Assembly (NCBI GenBank): GCA_020638555.1
Contig: JACKII010000001.1
Span: 1,116,001 to 1,180,000, forward strand
DNA from: Alphaproteobacteria bacterium
GTDB lineage: Bacteria > Pseudomonadota > Alphaproteobacteria > Bin95
DNA: 64,000 nt
Direction: 5' to 3'
The translations under genes and the position numbers were made by a program. Below, in pieces: positions 36,604 through 44,806 of this stretch. The notes under the pieces are model-generated. The model saw nothing but the letters and a program-made list of their open reading frames with translations. It did no database searches and was not told the DNA's origin. Each line of letters begins with the position of its first letter. The stretch's first letter is position 1.

Positions 36604-37371
36604 CTAGATCGCCGTGAAGCCGCCGTCGATCACCAGTTCGGCACCGGTCACGAACGCGCTTTCGTCGCTGGCCAGGTAGAGCACGCCGTTGGCGATGTCC
36701 TGCGGCTGGCCGGCGCGGCCGATGGGCGTGCGGTTCAGCATCCAGTCGCGGACGGCGTTGTCCTTGAAGCGCTCGCGCGTCATGCCGGTTTCGATGAAGC
36801 CCGGATGGATGGTGTTGACGCGCACGCCGTTGCCCGCCTTGCCGCACTCCAGCGCCGCGCCCTTGGAGAACACGCAGACGGCGCCCTTGCTGGCGTTGTA
36901 GGCGACCGAGCCGACGGCGCCGACCTTGCCGTAGATCGAGGAGATGTTGACGATGGAGCCGCCATTGCCGGCCTCCTCCATCAGTTCGATGCCGTATTTG
37001 GTGCCCAGATAGACGCCTTCGACATTGGCGGCGTTGACGAAGCGCCACTGCTCCAGGCTGGTGTCCTTCAGCAGGCGGCCGTCATTGCTGACGCCGGCAT
37101 TGTTCAGGACGATGTCGAGCCGTTTCTCGGTCGCGCGGATCGTGGCCATGACCGCCTGCCACTGGCCCTCGTCGGTGGTGTCCTGCGCCAGGGCGCGGGC
37201 CTGGCCGCCCGCCTCCCGGATCAGGCGCGCGGTTTCCTCTGCCGTGTCGCCGCGCAGATCGGTGACGACCACGCTCGCACCCTCGCGCGCCAGGGTCAGG
37301 GCAGAGGCCCGGCCGATGCCGGAGCCGCCGCCGGTGATGAGTGCGACCTTGCCTGAGACGCGTCCGGTCAT
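36604..37371 (-). CDS. Short-chain dehydrogenase/reductase (SDR)
   Basis: A 255-residue classical SDR: TGGGSGIGRA at the N terminus, NNAGVSNDG, the serine in NISSIYGKVG and YNASKGAV. The C terminus SAFVTGAELVIDGGFTAI is typical of 3-ketoacyl-ACP-reductase-like SDRs. The aspartate after strand two (VVVTDLRGD) favours NAD+. It is convergent with the M20 hydrolase (86-base gap, no repeat) and divergent from the radical SAM gene. Substrate unknown. Confidence 0.9.
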   Translation of the reverse strand: MTGRVSGKVALITGGGSGIGRASALTLAREGASVVVTDLRGDTAEETARLIREAGGQARALAQDTTDEGQWQAVMATIRATEKRLDIVLNNAGVSNDGRLLKDTSLEQWRFVNAANVEGVYLGTKYGIELMEEAGNGGSIVNISSIYGKVGAVGSVAYNASKGAVCVFSKGAALECGKAGNGVRVNTIHPGFIETGMTRERFKDNAVRDWMLNRTPIGRAGQPQDIANGVLYLASDESAFVTGAELVIDGGFTAI

Positions 37372-37520
37372 GATGGGGTTCCTCCTGAATGGGTTGGTTG
37401 GGCGGGAGTGTAGGGCGAAGCGCCACGGCTCACCAATCTGTTATTTCGGTGTTCCGCGGGTGCAGGCTACCTGTGGAAGGCCGTTTCGTTTGTCTTGACC
37501 GCGCGCGGGAGCCCCGTTTC

Positions 37521-38486
37521 ATGAACCATATCGCCGGCCGGCCGGCCACGTTTGGCCTCGACCCGCGCAAATTCCAGGATCCACTGCGGACGCTGGACGG
37601 TTCGGACCGGGCGTCCGTGGCGCTCGACCGGCTGACCACGCTCTGGTTCAACACCGGCACGCTCTGCAACCTGACCTGCCGCAACTGTTATATCGAAAGC
37701 TCGCCGGTGAACGACCGGCTGGCCTATCTGACATGCGCGGACGTCCGGCCCTATCTGGACGAGATCGCCCGCGACGGCTGGCCGGTGGCGGAAATCGGCC
37801 TGACCGGCGGCGAGCCCTTCATGGCGCCGGATATCGTGCCGATTCTGGAGGATATTCTCGCTCGCGGCTTTCGGGCGCTGGTGCTGACCAACGCCATGCG
37901 GCCGATGATGAAGCTGACCGCGGCACTGCTGGACCTGCGAGACCGGTATGGCGACCGCCTGGTGCTGCGGGTCTCGCTGGACCATCACACGGCGGCACTG
38001 CACGAGGCGGAGCGCGGCCCGCGGTCGTGGGAGCCGACGCTGGCCGGCATTCGCTGGCTGGCCGGGCACGGTTTCGCCCTGCATCTGGCCGGCCGCACCT
38101 GCTGGGGCGAAGGCGAGGCCGAGGCGCGGGGCGGCTATGCCCGCCTGATCGCGGCCGAGGGCTGGCCGGTGGACGCCGCCGACCCCGCGCAACTGGTCCT
38201 GTTTCCGGAAATGGATGCCGCGGCGGACGTGCCCGAGATCACCACCGCCTGCTGGGGCATTCTGGGCCAGGACCCGCGGGCGCTGATGTGCGCCTCCAGC
38301 CGCATGGTGGTGCGGCGGAAGGGGGCGGAGAGGCCGGCGGTCGTCGCCTGCACCTTGCTGCCCTACGACCCCCAATTCGAGCTGGGCGAGACCCTGGCCG
38401 ATGCCGGCGAAGCGGTGCCGTTGAACCACCCGCATTGCGCCAAATTCTGCGTGTTGGGCGGGGGCAGTTGCAGCAAGGCGTCGTGA
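37521..38486 (+). CDS. Radical SAM protein of unknown function
   Basis: A 321-residue radical SAM enzyme. The 4Fe-4S motif CNLTCRNCY (CxxxCxxC) is near residues 53-61, followed by IESSPVND and the GGEPF motif (LTGGEPFMAP). The C terminus ends with NHPHCAKFCVLGGGSC, three closely spaced cysteines that could bind a second cluster, plus cysteines at CTLLP, ALMCASS and TACWG. I cannot assign a substrate; no obvious peptide precursor or partner lies nearby. The start at 37521 is preceded by a plausible spacer. It ends 85 bases before the SAM-II riboswitch of metZ, probably by coincidence. Confidence 0.85.
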   Translation: MNHIAGRPATFGLDPRKFQDPLRTLDGSDRASVALDRLTTLWFNTGTLCNLTCRNCYIESSPVNDRLAYLTCADVRPYLDEIARDGWPVAEIGLTGGEPFMAPDIVPILEDILARGFRALVLTNAMRPMMKLTAALLDLRDRYGDRLVLRVSLDHHTAALHEAERGPRSWEPTLAGIRWLAGHGFALHLAGRTCWGEGEAEARGGYARLIAAEGWPVDAADPAQLVLFPEMDAAADVPEITTACWGILGQDPRALMCASSRMVVRRKGAERPAVVACTLLPYDPQFELGETLADAGEAVPLNHPHCAKFCVLGGGSCSKAS

Positions 38487-38534
38487 TCCGGCCCCGATGG
38501 GCGCGGGTGCCTTGGTTCCGTTGCACACCATTGC

Positions 38535-38564
38535 TTGACGCACGCGCTCGCCGTCCCGTATAAG
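38535..38564 (+). promoter_or_regulatory. Sigma-70-like promoter upstream of SAM-II riboswitch
   Basis: A -35 box TTGACG (38535-38540) and -10 box TATAAG (38559-38564) are separated by 18 bases. The expected start near 38571 coincides with the 5' end of the riboswitch aptamer, which supports both calls. This is the clearest promoter in the window. Confidence 0.8.
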
Positions 38565-38570
38565 TTTGCC

Positions 38571-38625
38571 CCGTGGTGATTTGCACGACCAGCTTGCGGC
38601 CACGTTAAATAACCTCGCTAAACGG
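38571..38625 (+). ncRNA. SAM-II riboswitch aptamer
   Basis: The sequence gives the SAM-II consensus in order: CGUGGUGAUUUG, a CGACC-GCUUGC stretch, GCCACGUUAAA and UCGCUAAA. The P1 arms cgtgg (38572-38576) and ccacg (38600-38604) pair. The compact pseudoknot senses S-adenosylmethionine and switches off methionine synthesis genes in alphaproteobacteria. Here it precedes a terminator hairpin and metZ, as expected. Confidence 0.93.
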
Positions 38626-38640
38626 TCGGGACGTCCAGTG

Positions 38641-38681
38641 CCGGCCTGCGCAATGCGAGCGCTTCCAGGGCCGGTTTTTTT
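38641..38681 (+). terminator. Rho-independent terminator between SAM-II riboswitch and metZ
   Basis: Arms ccggcc (38641-38646) and ggccgg (38669-38674) are followed by seven T residues (38675-38681). It is the expected expression platform for transcriptional control by the SAM-II aptamer. The gene start lies 78 bases further on. Confidence 0.85.
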
Positions 38682-38758
38682 GTGTCCTGGCGTTCGCAGT
38701 GGCAGAGTTCGGTTGACGATGGCCCGGCCTCCGTTGACCCCGAAGGAGCACTGCAACC

Positions 38759-39982
38759 ATGTCCCAGAACGATCCCCTCGCCGACTGTCGCCCGGAAACC
38801 CTGGCGGTTCGCGCCGGCCTCGCCCGCAGCCAGCACGCCGAAACCAGCGAGGCGCTGTATCTGAATTCCGGGTTCGTGTTCGACAGCGCCGAGCAGGCGG
38901 ATGCCGCGTTCTCCGGCGATATCGACCGCTACCTCTACGGGCGCTATGCCAACCCGACAATTACCATGCTGGAAGAGCGCCTGCGGGTGCTGGAAGGGGC
39001 GGAGGTCTGCCGGACGACGGCCAGCGGCATGGCGGCGGTGTTCGCCTCGATGGCCTGCTATCTGGAGGCCGGCGACCGGATCGTGGCCGGCGCCACCCTG
39101 TTCGGCTCCAGCCTGCACATCCTGACCAAGATCCTGCCGAAATGGGGCGTGGAGGTCGATCTGGTGCCGCCGGCCGACCTGGACGCCTGGGCCAAGGCGC
39201 TGGCGACGCCGGCCAAGCTGGTCTTTGTCGAGACACCGACCAACCCGACCCTGGACATTGTCGACCTGGCCGCCCTGTCCGATCTGGCCCACAAGGCCGG
39301 GGCCAAGGTGATCGTCGACAATGTGGTCGCGACACCGGTGCTGCAACGGCCGCTGGACCTGGGCTGCGACGTGGTCGTCTATTCGACCACCAAGCATCTG
39401 GACGGCCAGGGCCGGACCCTGGGTGGGGCGGTGCTGTGCGACGCGGCGTTCGACAAGGACCATTTGCAACCCTTCCTGCGCCATACCGGCCCCTGTCTCA
39501 GCCCGTTCAACGCCTGGGTCGTGGTCAAGGGGCTGGAGACGCTGGCGCTCCGCGTGCGCGAGATGAGCCGGACCGCCGCCACGCTGGCCGCGCGGCTGGA
39601 GCAATTGCCCAACGTGACCCGCGTCGCCTATCCGGGGCTCGCCAGCCATCCGAGCCACGGGGTGGCGAAGGCGCAAATGCGGGATGGCCTGTATGGCAGC
39701 GTGCTGAGCGTTGAGGTCGCCGGCGGGCGGGCCGCGGCGTTCGCCTTTCTGAATGCCCTGCAGATCGTCGACCTCTCCAACAATCTGGGCGATGCCAAGT
39801 CGCTGTCCTGTCATCCGTGCACCACCACCCACCGGGTGCTGACGCCGGAGGCGCGCGAGGCCGCCGGCATCACCGAGGGCCTGGTGCGCATTTCCATTGG
39901 CCTGGAACATGTCGACGACCTCTGGGCCGACCTGGAGCGCGCGGCGGCGGCGGCCGACGCGGCGGTGCGCAAGGCCGCCTGA
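38759..39982 (+). CDS. metZ: O-succinylhomoserine sulfhydrylase
   Basis: A 407-residue Cys/Met metabolism PLP enzyme. It joins sulfide to O-succinylhomoserine to give homocysteine, a step of methionine synthesis by direct sulfhydrylation. It shows YGRYANPTITMLEERL, the PLP-lysine motif VVYSTTKHLDGQGRTLGGAV and SLSCHPCTTTHRVL. Control by a SAM-II riboswitch fits. The ATG has AAGGAG 10 bases upstream. No metA or other methionine genes are adjacent. Confidence 0.93.
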   Translation: MSQNDPLADCRPETLAVRAGLARSQHAETSEALYLNSGFVFDSAEQADAAFSGDIDRYLYGRYANPTITMLEERLRVLEGAEVCRTTASGMAAVFASMACYLEAGDRIVAGATLFGSSLHILTKILPKWGVEVDLVPPADLDAWAKALATPAKLVFVETPTNPTLDIVDLAALSDLAHKAGAKVIVDNVVATPVLQRPLDLGCDVVVYSTTKHLDGQGRTLGGAVLCDAAFDKDHLQPFLRHTGPCLSPFNAWVVVKGLETLALRVREMSRTAATLAARLEQLPNVTRVAYPGLASHPSHGVAKAQMRDGLYGSVLSVEVAGGRAAAFAFLNALQIVDLSNNLGDAKSLSCHPCTTTHRVLTPEAREAAGITEGLVRISIGLEHVDDLWADLERAAAAADAAVRKAA

Positions 39983-39988
39983 GCCTTT

Positions 39989-40089
39989 CCCGAACGCGGG
40001 GCGGCTCCACTGGGGGGAGCGGCCCCGCATTCGGGTTCGACAGCGCTGGCGTTTGAACCCCGCAGCATCGGCGCCGATGCTGCGGGGTT
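39989..40089 (+). terminator. Two tandem terminator-like hairpins after metZ
   Basis: The first hairpin has arms ccgaacgcggggc (39990-40002) and gccccgcattcgg (40022-40034), one mismatch. The second is a perfect palindrome of 34 bases (40056-40089) with 17-base arms starting aaccccgcagcatcgg. It is followed by only a short T-run (TTT), so efficiency is uncertain. Confidence 0.7.
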
Positions 40090-40216
40090 TGCCTTGGCGG
40101 TTGGCCTTCGATCGGGTGGCTTGAGGGCGGCGGGCGTCGCCTCTAGTATCGCCCGCGTCCCGCCGGCCGTGCCGGAGGGGGGCATGGGGCGATCACAGCG
40201 GCGGAACCCGAAAACG

Positions 40217-40609
40217 ATGTACCGCGAAACCACCCGAGCCTTGACCGTATCGGTGCAGCCGGAATATCTCGCCCGCGAATCCCGTCCGCAAGACGGGCGC
40301 TATGTCTGGGCCTATCACGTCCGGATCGAGAACCATGGCGCCGAGACGGTGCAACTCGTGCGCCGGTATTGGCGCATTGTCGACGGCGGCGGGCAGGTTC
40401 AGGAGGTCCGGGGCGCCGGTGTCGTCGGCGAGCAGCCGATCTTGCGGCCGGGCGAGAGTTTCGAATATACCAGCGGTACGCCGCTGTCGGTGCCGGGCGG
40501 GTTCATGACCGGCGCCTATGAGATGACGACGGAAAACGGCGATGTGTTCGAAATCGCCATCCCAACCTTTTCGCTCGACTGCCCCGGGCAGGGCGCGCGG
40601 CCGAACTAG
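40217..40609 (+). CDS. apaG: ApaG family protein
   Basis: A 130-residue ApaG, a single immunoglobulin-like domain protein linked to magnesium or cobalt efflux phenotypes; its true function is unclear. Key motifs are YVWAYHVRIENHGAETVQLVRRYW and EVRGAGVVGEQPILRPGESF, with TSGTPLSVPGGFMTGAYEM. The start at 40217 (MYRETTRAL) fits family length. An upstream in-frame ATG at 40184 has a stronger GGAGG site 5 bases before it and would add 11 residues. Confidence 0.92.
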   Translation: MYRETTRALTVSVQPEYLARESRPQDGRYVWAYHVRIENHGAETVQLVRRYWRIVDGGGQVQEVRGAGVVGEQPILRPGESFEYTSGTPLSVPGGFMTGAYEMTTENGDVFEIAIPTFSLDCPGQGARPN

Positions 40610-40645
40610 CCTGTCGCGTCGGCGGTTGCAGGGAGAGTCCCGTCC

Positions 40646-42094
40646 ATGTTCGAATTTCGTCCGGTGCTGTTCGTGGTTGGCCTGCTGCTGTTGGCTCTGG
40701 CCGGCGCGATGCTGGTGCCGGGCGTGGTGGAGCTGGCCTCCGGCACCCCGGACTGGCGCGCCTTTGGCTTTGCCGCTGCGGCGACCCTGTTCGTTGGCGG
40801 CGCGCTGGTGCTGGCGACATTTGCCGAGCGCGCCCGCCTGGGGCTGCGCCAGGCGTTTCTGACCACGGCCCTGTGCTGGCTGGTGGCCGCGGTGTTTGCC
40901 AGCCTGCCCTTCGTCCTGATGCAGGTTCCGCTCAGTTTCACCGATGCGTTCTTCGAGGCGATGAGCGGCATCACCACCACCGGTTCGACCGTGATGATCG
41001 GCCTGGATCATGCGCCGCCCGGCATTTTGCTGTGGCGCGCGCTGCTGCAATGGTTCGGCGGCATCGGCATCATCGTCACCGCCCTCGCGGTGCTGCCGAT
41101 GTTGCAGGTGGGCGGCATGCAGTTGTTCCGGATGGAAAGCTCGGACCGCTCGGACAAGGCGTTTCCGCGGACCGCTCAACTGGCCGCGTGGATCGCCATC
41201 GTCTATGGGGCGATGACATTGCTCTGGTCGGCCATGCTGTGGGCGGCGGGCATGACCCTGTTCGACGCCATCGCCCACGCCATGACGACCATTGCCACCG
41301 GCGGGTTTTCCACCTCCGACAAGTCGGTGGGGGCCTATCCGGACCCGCTGATCCACTGGTTGATCACCGTTGGCATGATCGCCGGATCGCTGCCGTTCGT
41401 GCTCTATCTCCAGGCGGTGCGGGGGCAGGTCCGGCCGTTCTTTCGGGATACGCAGGTGCGCTGGTTCCTGGGCACGCTGGGCGTGATCATTCTGGCCCTG
41501 ACCCTCGGGCAATTGGCCTTCACCGCCGAGGATTTCGGTACGGCGCTGCATTTGAGCGCGTTCAACGCCACGTCGATCATGACGGGGACGGGCTATGCCA
41601 CGTCGGAATACGACCATTGGGGCAGTTTCGCGCCGGCCATGTTTTTCGTCATCATGTTCCTCGGCGGTTGCGCCGGGTCCACGACCTGCGGCATCAAGAT
41701 TTTCCGGTTCCAGATTCTGTTCGGCGCGGCGATCGTGCAATTGAAGCAGTTGCTGCAACCGCGCGGCGTGTTCATCGCCTATTACAACCGCCGCCCGATC
41801 TCGCCGGAGGTGGTGGGCTCCGTCATGGCGTTTTCCTTGGTCTATGCGGCCGGATTTGCGACGCTGGCCATCGCGCTCAGCTTCATGGGGCTGGATTTCA
41901 TCACCTGCATGTCCGGTGCGGCCACGGCCATTTCCAATGTCGGGCCGGGCTTGGGCGAGATTATTGGCCCCGCCGGCACGTTCGTTGCCCTGCCGGTCGG
42001 CGCCAAATGGGCGCTGGCCATCGGCATGTTGTTCGGGCGGCTGGAATTCTTCACCATTCTGGTGTTGTTTCTGCCCAACTTCTGGCGGGGCTAG
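40646..42094 (+). CDS. trkH: Trk-type potassium uptake protein TrkH (copy 1)
   Basis: A 482-residue inner-membrane potassium transporter subunit with four pore-loop repeats. Filter segments are visible as TTTGSTVMIG, TIATGGFSTSD, MTGTGYATSE and ISNVGPGLGE. It normally works with the cytosolic NAD-binding TrkA, which is not encoded in this window. GGGAGAG precedes the ATG. Another trkH copy of the same length follows 91 bases downstream. Confidence 0.95.
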   Translation: MFEFRPVLFVVGLLLLALAGAMLVPGVVELASGTPDWRAFGFAAAATLFVGGALVLATFAERARLGLRQAFLTTALCWLVAAVFASLPFVLMQVPLSFTDAFFEAMSGITTTGSTVMIGLDHAPPGILLWRALLQWFGGIGIIVTALAVLPMLQVGGMQLFRMESSDRSDKAFPRTAQLAAWIAIVYGAMTLLWSAMLWAAGMTLFDAIAHAMTTIATGGFSTSDKSVGAYPDPLIHWLITVGMIAGSLPFVLYLQAVRGQVRPFFRDTQVRWFLGTLGVIILALTLGQLAFTAEDFGTALHLSAFNATSIMTGTGYATSEYDHWGSFAPAMFFVIMFLGGCAGSTTCGIKIFRFQILFGAAIVQLKQLLQPRGVFIAYYNRRPISPEVVGSVMAFSLVYAAGFATLAIALSFMGLDFITCMSGAATAISNVGPGLGEIIGPAGTFVALPVGAKWALAIGMLFGRLEFFTILVLFLPNFWRG

Positions 42095-42185
42095 GCGCAG
42101 GGATGCCGCCGTTTGCGCCAGATCGCCGTATCGACGGCACCCATGACGCCGCAGCGGCAACCGCAGCGTGAGAGATCGCTAGGCC

Positions 42186-43634
42186 ATGATCGAGTTTCGC
42201 CCTGTCCTGTTCGTGGTTGGTGCCCAGCTGGTGGCGTTGGCGACGACCATGGTGGTTCCCGTACTGACGGAAGTCTTTTTGGGGGGGGTGGATTGGCGCG
42301 CCTTCCTGTTTGCTGCGGCGGCGACGCTGTTCGTCGGTGGCGCGCTGGTGCTGGCGACCCATGCCGACCGGGCGCGACTGGGATTGCGGCAGGCGTTCTT
42401 GATGACGAGCCTTTCCTGGTTTGCCGCCGCGGCGTTCGGCGCGCTGCCCTTCACTTTGTTGCAGGTGCCGTTGGGCGTGACGGACGCGTTTTTCGAAGCG
42501 ATGAGTGCGTTCACCACCACCGGCTCGACCGTGATGATCGGATTGGACCATGCATCGCCCGGCATTTTGCTGTGGCGCGGGATGATGCAATGGTTCGGCG
42601 GCATCGGCATCATCGTCACCGCCGTGGCCGTGCTGCCGATGTTGCAGGTGGGCGGCATGCAGTTGTTCCGCACCGAATCGTCGGACCGATCCCACAAGAC
42701 CCTGCCCCGAACCGCGCAGCTGGCGACCTGGATCGGCCTGGTCTATGTCGGGCTCACTTCGATGCTGGTCATCGGGCTCTGGCTGGCGGGGATGTCGTTT
42801 TTCGACGCCTTGATCCATGCCATGACCACGATCGCGACCGGCGGCCTGTCCACGTCCGACGGCTCGATCGGTACGTTCGAGACCCCGGCGATCCACTGGA
42901 TCATCACGTTCGGCATGATCGCGGGCGGCATGCCGTTTGCCTTGTTCGTGGCTGCCGCGCGGGGGCAGGGGCGCCGGCTGATCCGGGATTCCCAGGTGCA
43001 CTGGTATCTGGCGACGCTGGGCATCGTCACCCTGGGCGTGATGATCGCGCTGATGATCGTCGGCCACGAAGACATTTTGGTCGCCCTGCGCTTGAGCGCG
43101 TTCAATGTCGTCTCGGTCATGACCGGCACCGGCTATGCCACTGCGGAATACGACCGCTGGGGCAGCTATGCGCCCGGCGTGTTCGTCCTTCTGATGTTCA
43201 TCGGCGGCTGCGCCGGATCGGCGTCCGGCGGCATCAAGATTTTCCGCTTCCAGATCCTGTTTGCCGCCGCCGGGCTCCAGATCAAGAAGCTGATCCGGCC
43301 GCATGGCGTCTTCGTCGCCCATTTCAACGACAATCCGCTGTCGATGGAGGTCGTCGAGTCGGTGCTGGCCTTCACCTTGGTGTTCATGGCCTGCTTCGCG
43401 CTGGAAACGGTCGCCCTGGGCATTATGGGCCTGGACCTGACGACGGCGGCCACCGCCTCGATCGCCACCATGTCCAATGTCGGCCCCGGTATTGGGGAGA
43501 TCGTCGGGCCGGCGGGAACCTATGCGGCCTTGCCGGTGCTGGCGAAATGGATCCTGGCCATCGGCATGCTGCTGGGCCGGTTGGAATTCTTCACCATTCT
43601 GGTGCTGTTCGCGCCCAGCTTCTGGCGCCCGTGA
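42186..43634 (+). CDS. trkH: Trk-type potassium uptake protein TrkH (copy 2)
   Basis: A 482-residue paralogue of the preceding gene, collinear over its full length and with the same four filter segments (TTTGSTVMIG, IATGGLSTSD, MTGTGYATAE, MSNVGPGIGE). Divergence is clear in the loops, for example GHEDILVALRLSAFNVVS against AEDFGTALHLSAFNATS. The two are an old tandem duplication rather than a sequencing repeat. The 91-base spacer has no strong terminator, so they may be co-transcribed. The Shine-Dalgarno is weak. Confidence 0.94.
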   Translation: MIEFRPVLFVVGAQLVALATTMVVPVLTEVFLGGVDWRAFLFAAAATLFVGGALVLATHADRARLGLRQAFLMTSLSWFAAAAFGALPFTLLQVPLGVTDAFFEAMSAFTTTGSTVMIGLDHASPGILLWRGMMQWFGGIGIIVTAVAVLPMLQVGGMQLFRTESSDRSHKTLPRTAQLATWIGLVYVGLTSMLVIGLWLAGMSFFDALIHAMTTIATGGLSTSDGSIGTFETPAIHWIITFGMIAGGMPFALFVAAARGQGRRLIRDSQVHWYLATLGIVTLGVMIALMIVGHEDILVALRLSAFNVVSVMTGTGYATAEYDRWGSYAPGVFVLLMFIGGCAGSASGGIKIFRFQILFAAAGLQIKKLIRPHGVFVAHFNDNPLSMEVVESVLAFTLVFMACFALETVALGIMGLDLTTAATASIATMSNVGPGIGEIVGPAGTYAALPVLAKWILAIGMLLGRLEFFTILVLFAPSFWRP

Positions 43635-43720
43635 GGCGCGGGCGATTGCGCTGGCGGCGTGGCTGGGATAACCCTTAGGGCAACGACTTCTGGCCTTGCC
43701 AGCAACAAAGGATCACGCCC

Positions 43721-44647
43721 ATGCCGAAGCGCCTCTGGTATACCGGCGCCCCGCTCGACCGCCTGTCCCATCGCCGCGCCGACCCGGAGTGGCTGAAAGA
43801 GCGGCTCGCCCATTCCGAAACCTTTCTGGTGCCGGTCTGGCGCAACCAGAACCTGGCCCACGCAGAGGACGACCGCGCCCTGTTGCCGACCGTGGGCGAG
43901 GCCCGGGACCTGCTGGACGCGGGCCGGCATGTGACCCTGCTGGGCCTGCGCGAGGGGCGGGCGTATTTTGCCCTCGACCTTTCGCACCACGAGGACCCCT
44001 ATATCCATCCGCTGCTGGAGGCGCAGGGGGCGTTCGACGACCTGCGCAAATTCGGCCCGACCATCGACCAGCACGAGGGGGCGATCCTGGCGCATGCGCG
44101 CGGGCTGATGTTCTGGCACGCCCGCCACCAGTTCTGCGGCGTCTGCGGCAGCCCGACCGAGCCAAGCCAGGCCGGCAACCAGCGCGACTGCACCAACCCG
44201 GATTGCAAGGCCCAGCACTTCCCCCGCACCGATCCGGCGGTGATCATGCTGGTCTACAAGGGCGATTATTGCCTGTTGGGCCGCAACGCCAATTTCCCGA
44301 TCCCGGGCATGTATTCGACGCTGGCGGGCTTCGTCGAGCCGGGCGAAAGCCTGGAGGAAGCCGTCGCGCGCGAGGTGCTGGAGGAAGTGGGCGTCACCGT
44401 GCTGCCGGAGAAGGTGCACTATTGGGCGAGCCAGCCCTGGCCGTTCCCCGCCTCGCTGATGCTGGGCTTCCATGCGGAGGCGGAGGATATGGAACTCGTC
44501 CTCCAGGAAGACGAGATCGAGGACGCCAAATGGCTGCACCGGCTGCAAATGGATGACCCGGAGGCGCACGGCGTCCGCTTCCCGCGCCGCGACAGCATCG
44601 CCTACCGCCTCATCAACGCCTGGATGGAAGGCGACATCCGGGGCTGA
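43721..44647 (+). CDS. nudC: NADH pyrophosphatase NudC
   Basis: A 308-residue Nudix hydrolase that splits NADH to NMNH and AMP and removes NAD caps from RNA. The zinc ribbon is CGVCGS ... CTNPDCKAQHFPR. The Nudix box is GFVEPGESLEEAVAREVLEEVGV (GX5EX7REUXEEXGU), followed by the NudC tail SQPWPFPASLMLGF. The AAAGGA site lies 8 bases before the ATG. It is followed by a repeat element and then the convergent TRAP operon. Confidence 0.95.
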   Translation: MPKRLWYTGAPLDRLSHRRADPEWLKERLAHSETFLVPVWRNQNLAHAEDDRALLPTVGEARDLLDAGRHVTLLGLREGRAYFALDLSHHEDPYIHPLLEAQGAFDDLRKFGPTIDQHEGAILAHARGLMFWHARHQFCGVCGSPTEPSQAGNQRDCTNPDCKAQHFPRTDPAVIMLVYKGDYCLLGRNANFPIPGMYSTLAGFVEPGESLEEAVAREVLEEVGVTVLPEKVHYWASQPWPFPASLMLGFHAEAEDMELVLQEDEIEDAKWLHRLQMDDPEAHGVRFPRRDSIAYRLINAWMEGDIRG

Positions 44648-44659
44648 GGCCGCCTGCGA

Positions 44660-44790
44660 TCCCCGGACGGTGCGGAGCGCCGATCCGGGGCCGCTGTGTC
44701 TCGCGAACACTGCATCTTGCGAACACTGGCGCGAGCGGTGTTCGAAGGCTGATACCGGCCCACCGCTCCGCGGCGGCCGGGGAACACCGG
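44660..44790. repeat. Intergenic palindromic repeat element (25-base core copy)
   Basis: The gap between convergent nudC and TRAP genes holds an X module (44660-44689), an extra half-core at 44701-44717 (tcgcgaacac), and a full core cgaacac, 11 bases, gtgttcg at 44720-44744. The doubled left half suggests an insertion or slippage event. It may act as a bidirectional terminator. Confidence 0.75.
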
Positions 44791-44806
44791 CTCCCCTGGC
44801 CGGGGA

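Noticed and set aside
44701..44744. Repeated gcgaacac near nudC as a CRISPR-like array
   Set aside because: There are only two partial copies, no regular spacer length and no cas genes; it is a doubled half of the intergenic palindrome.
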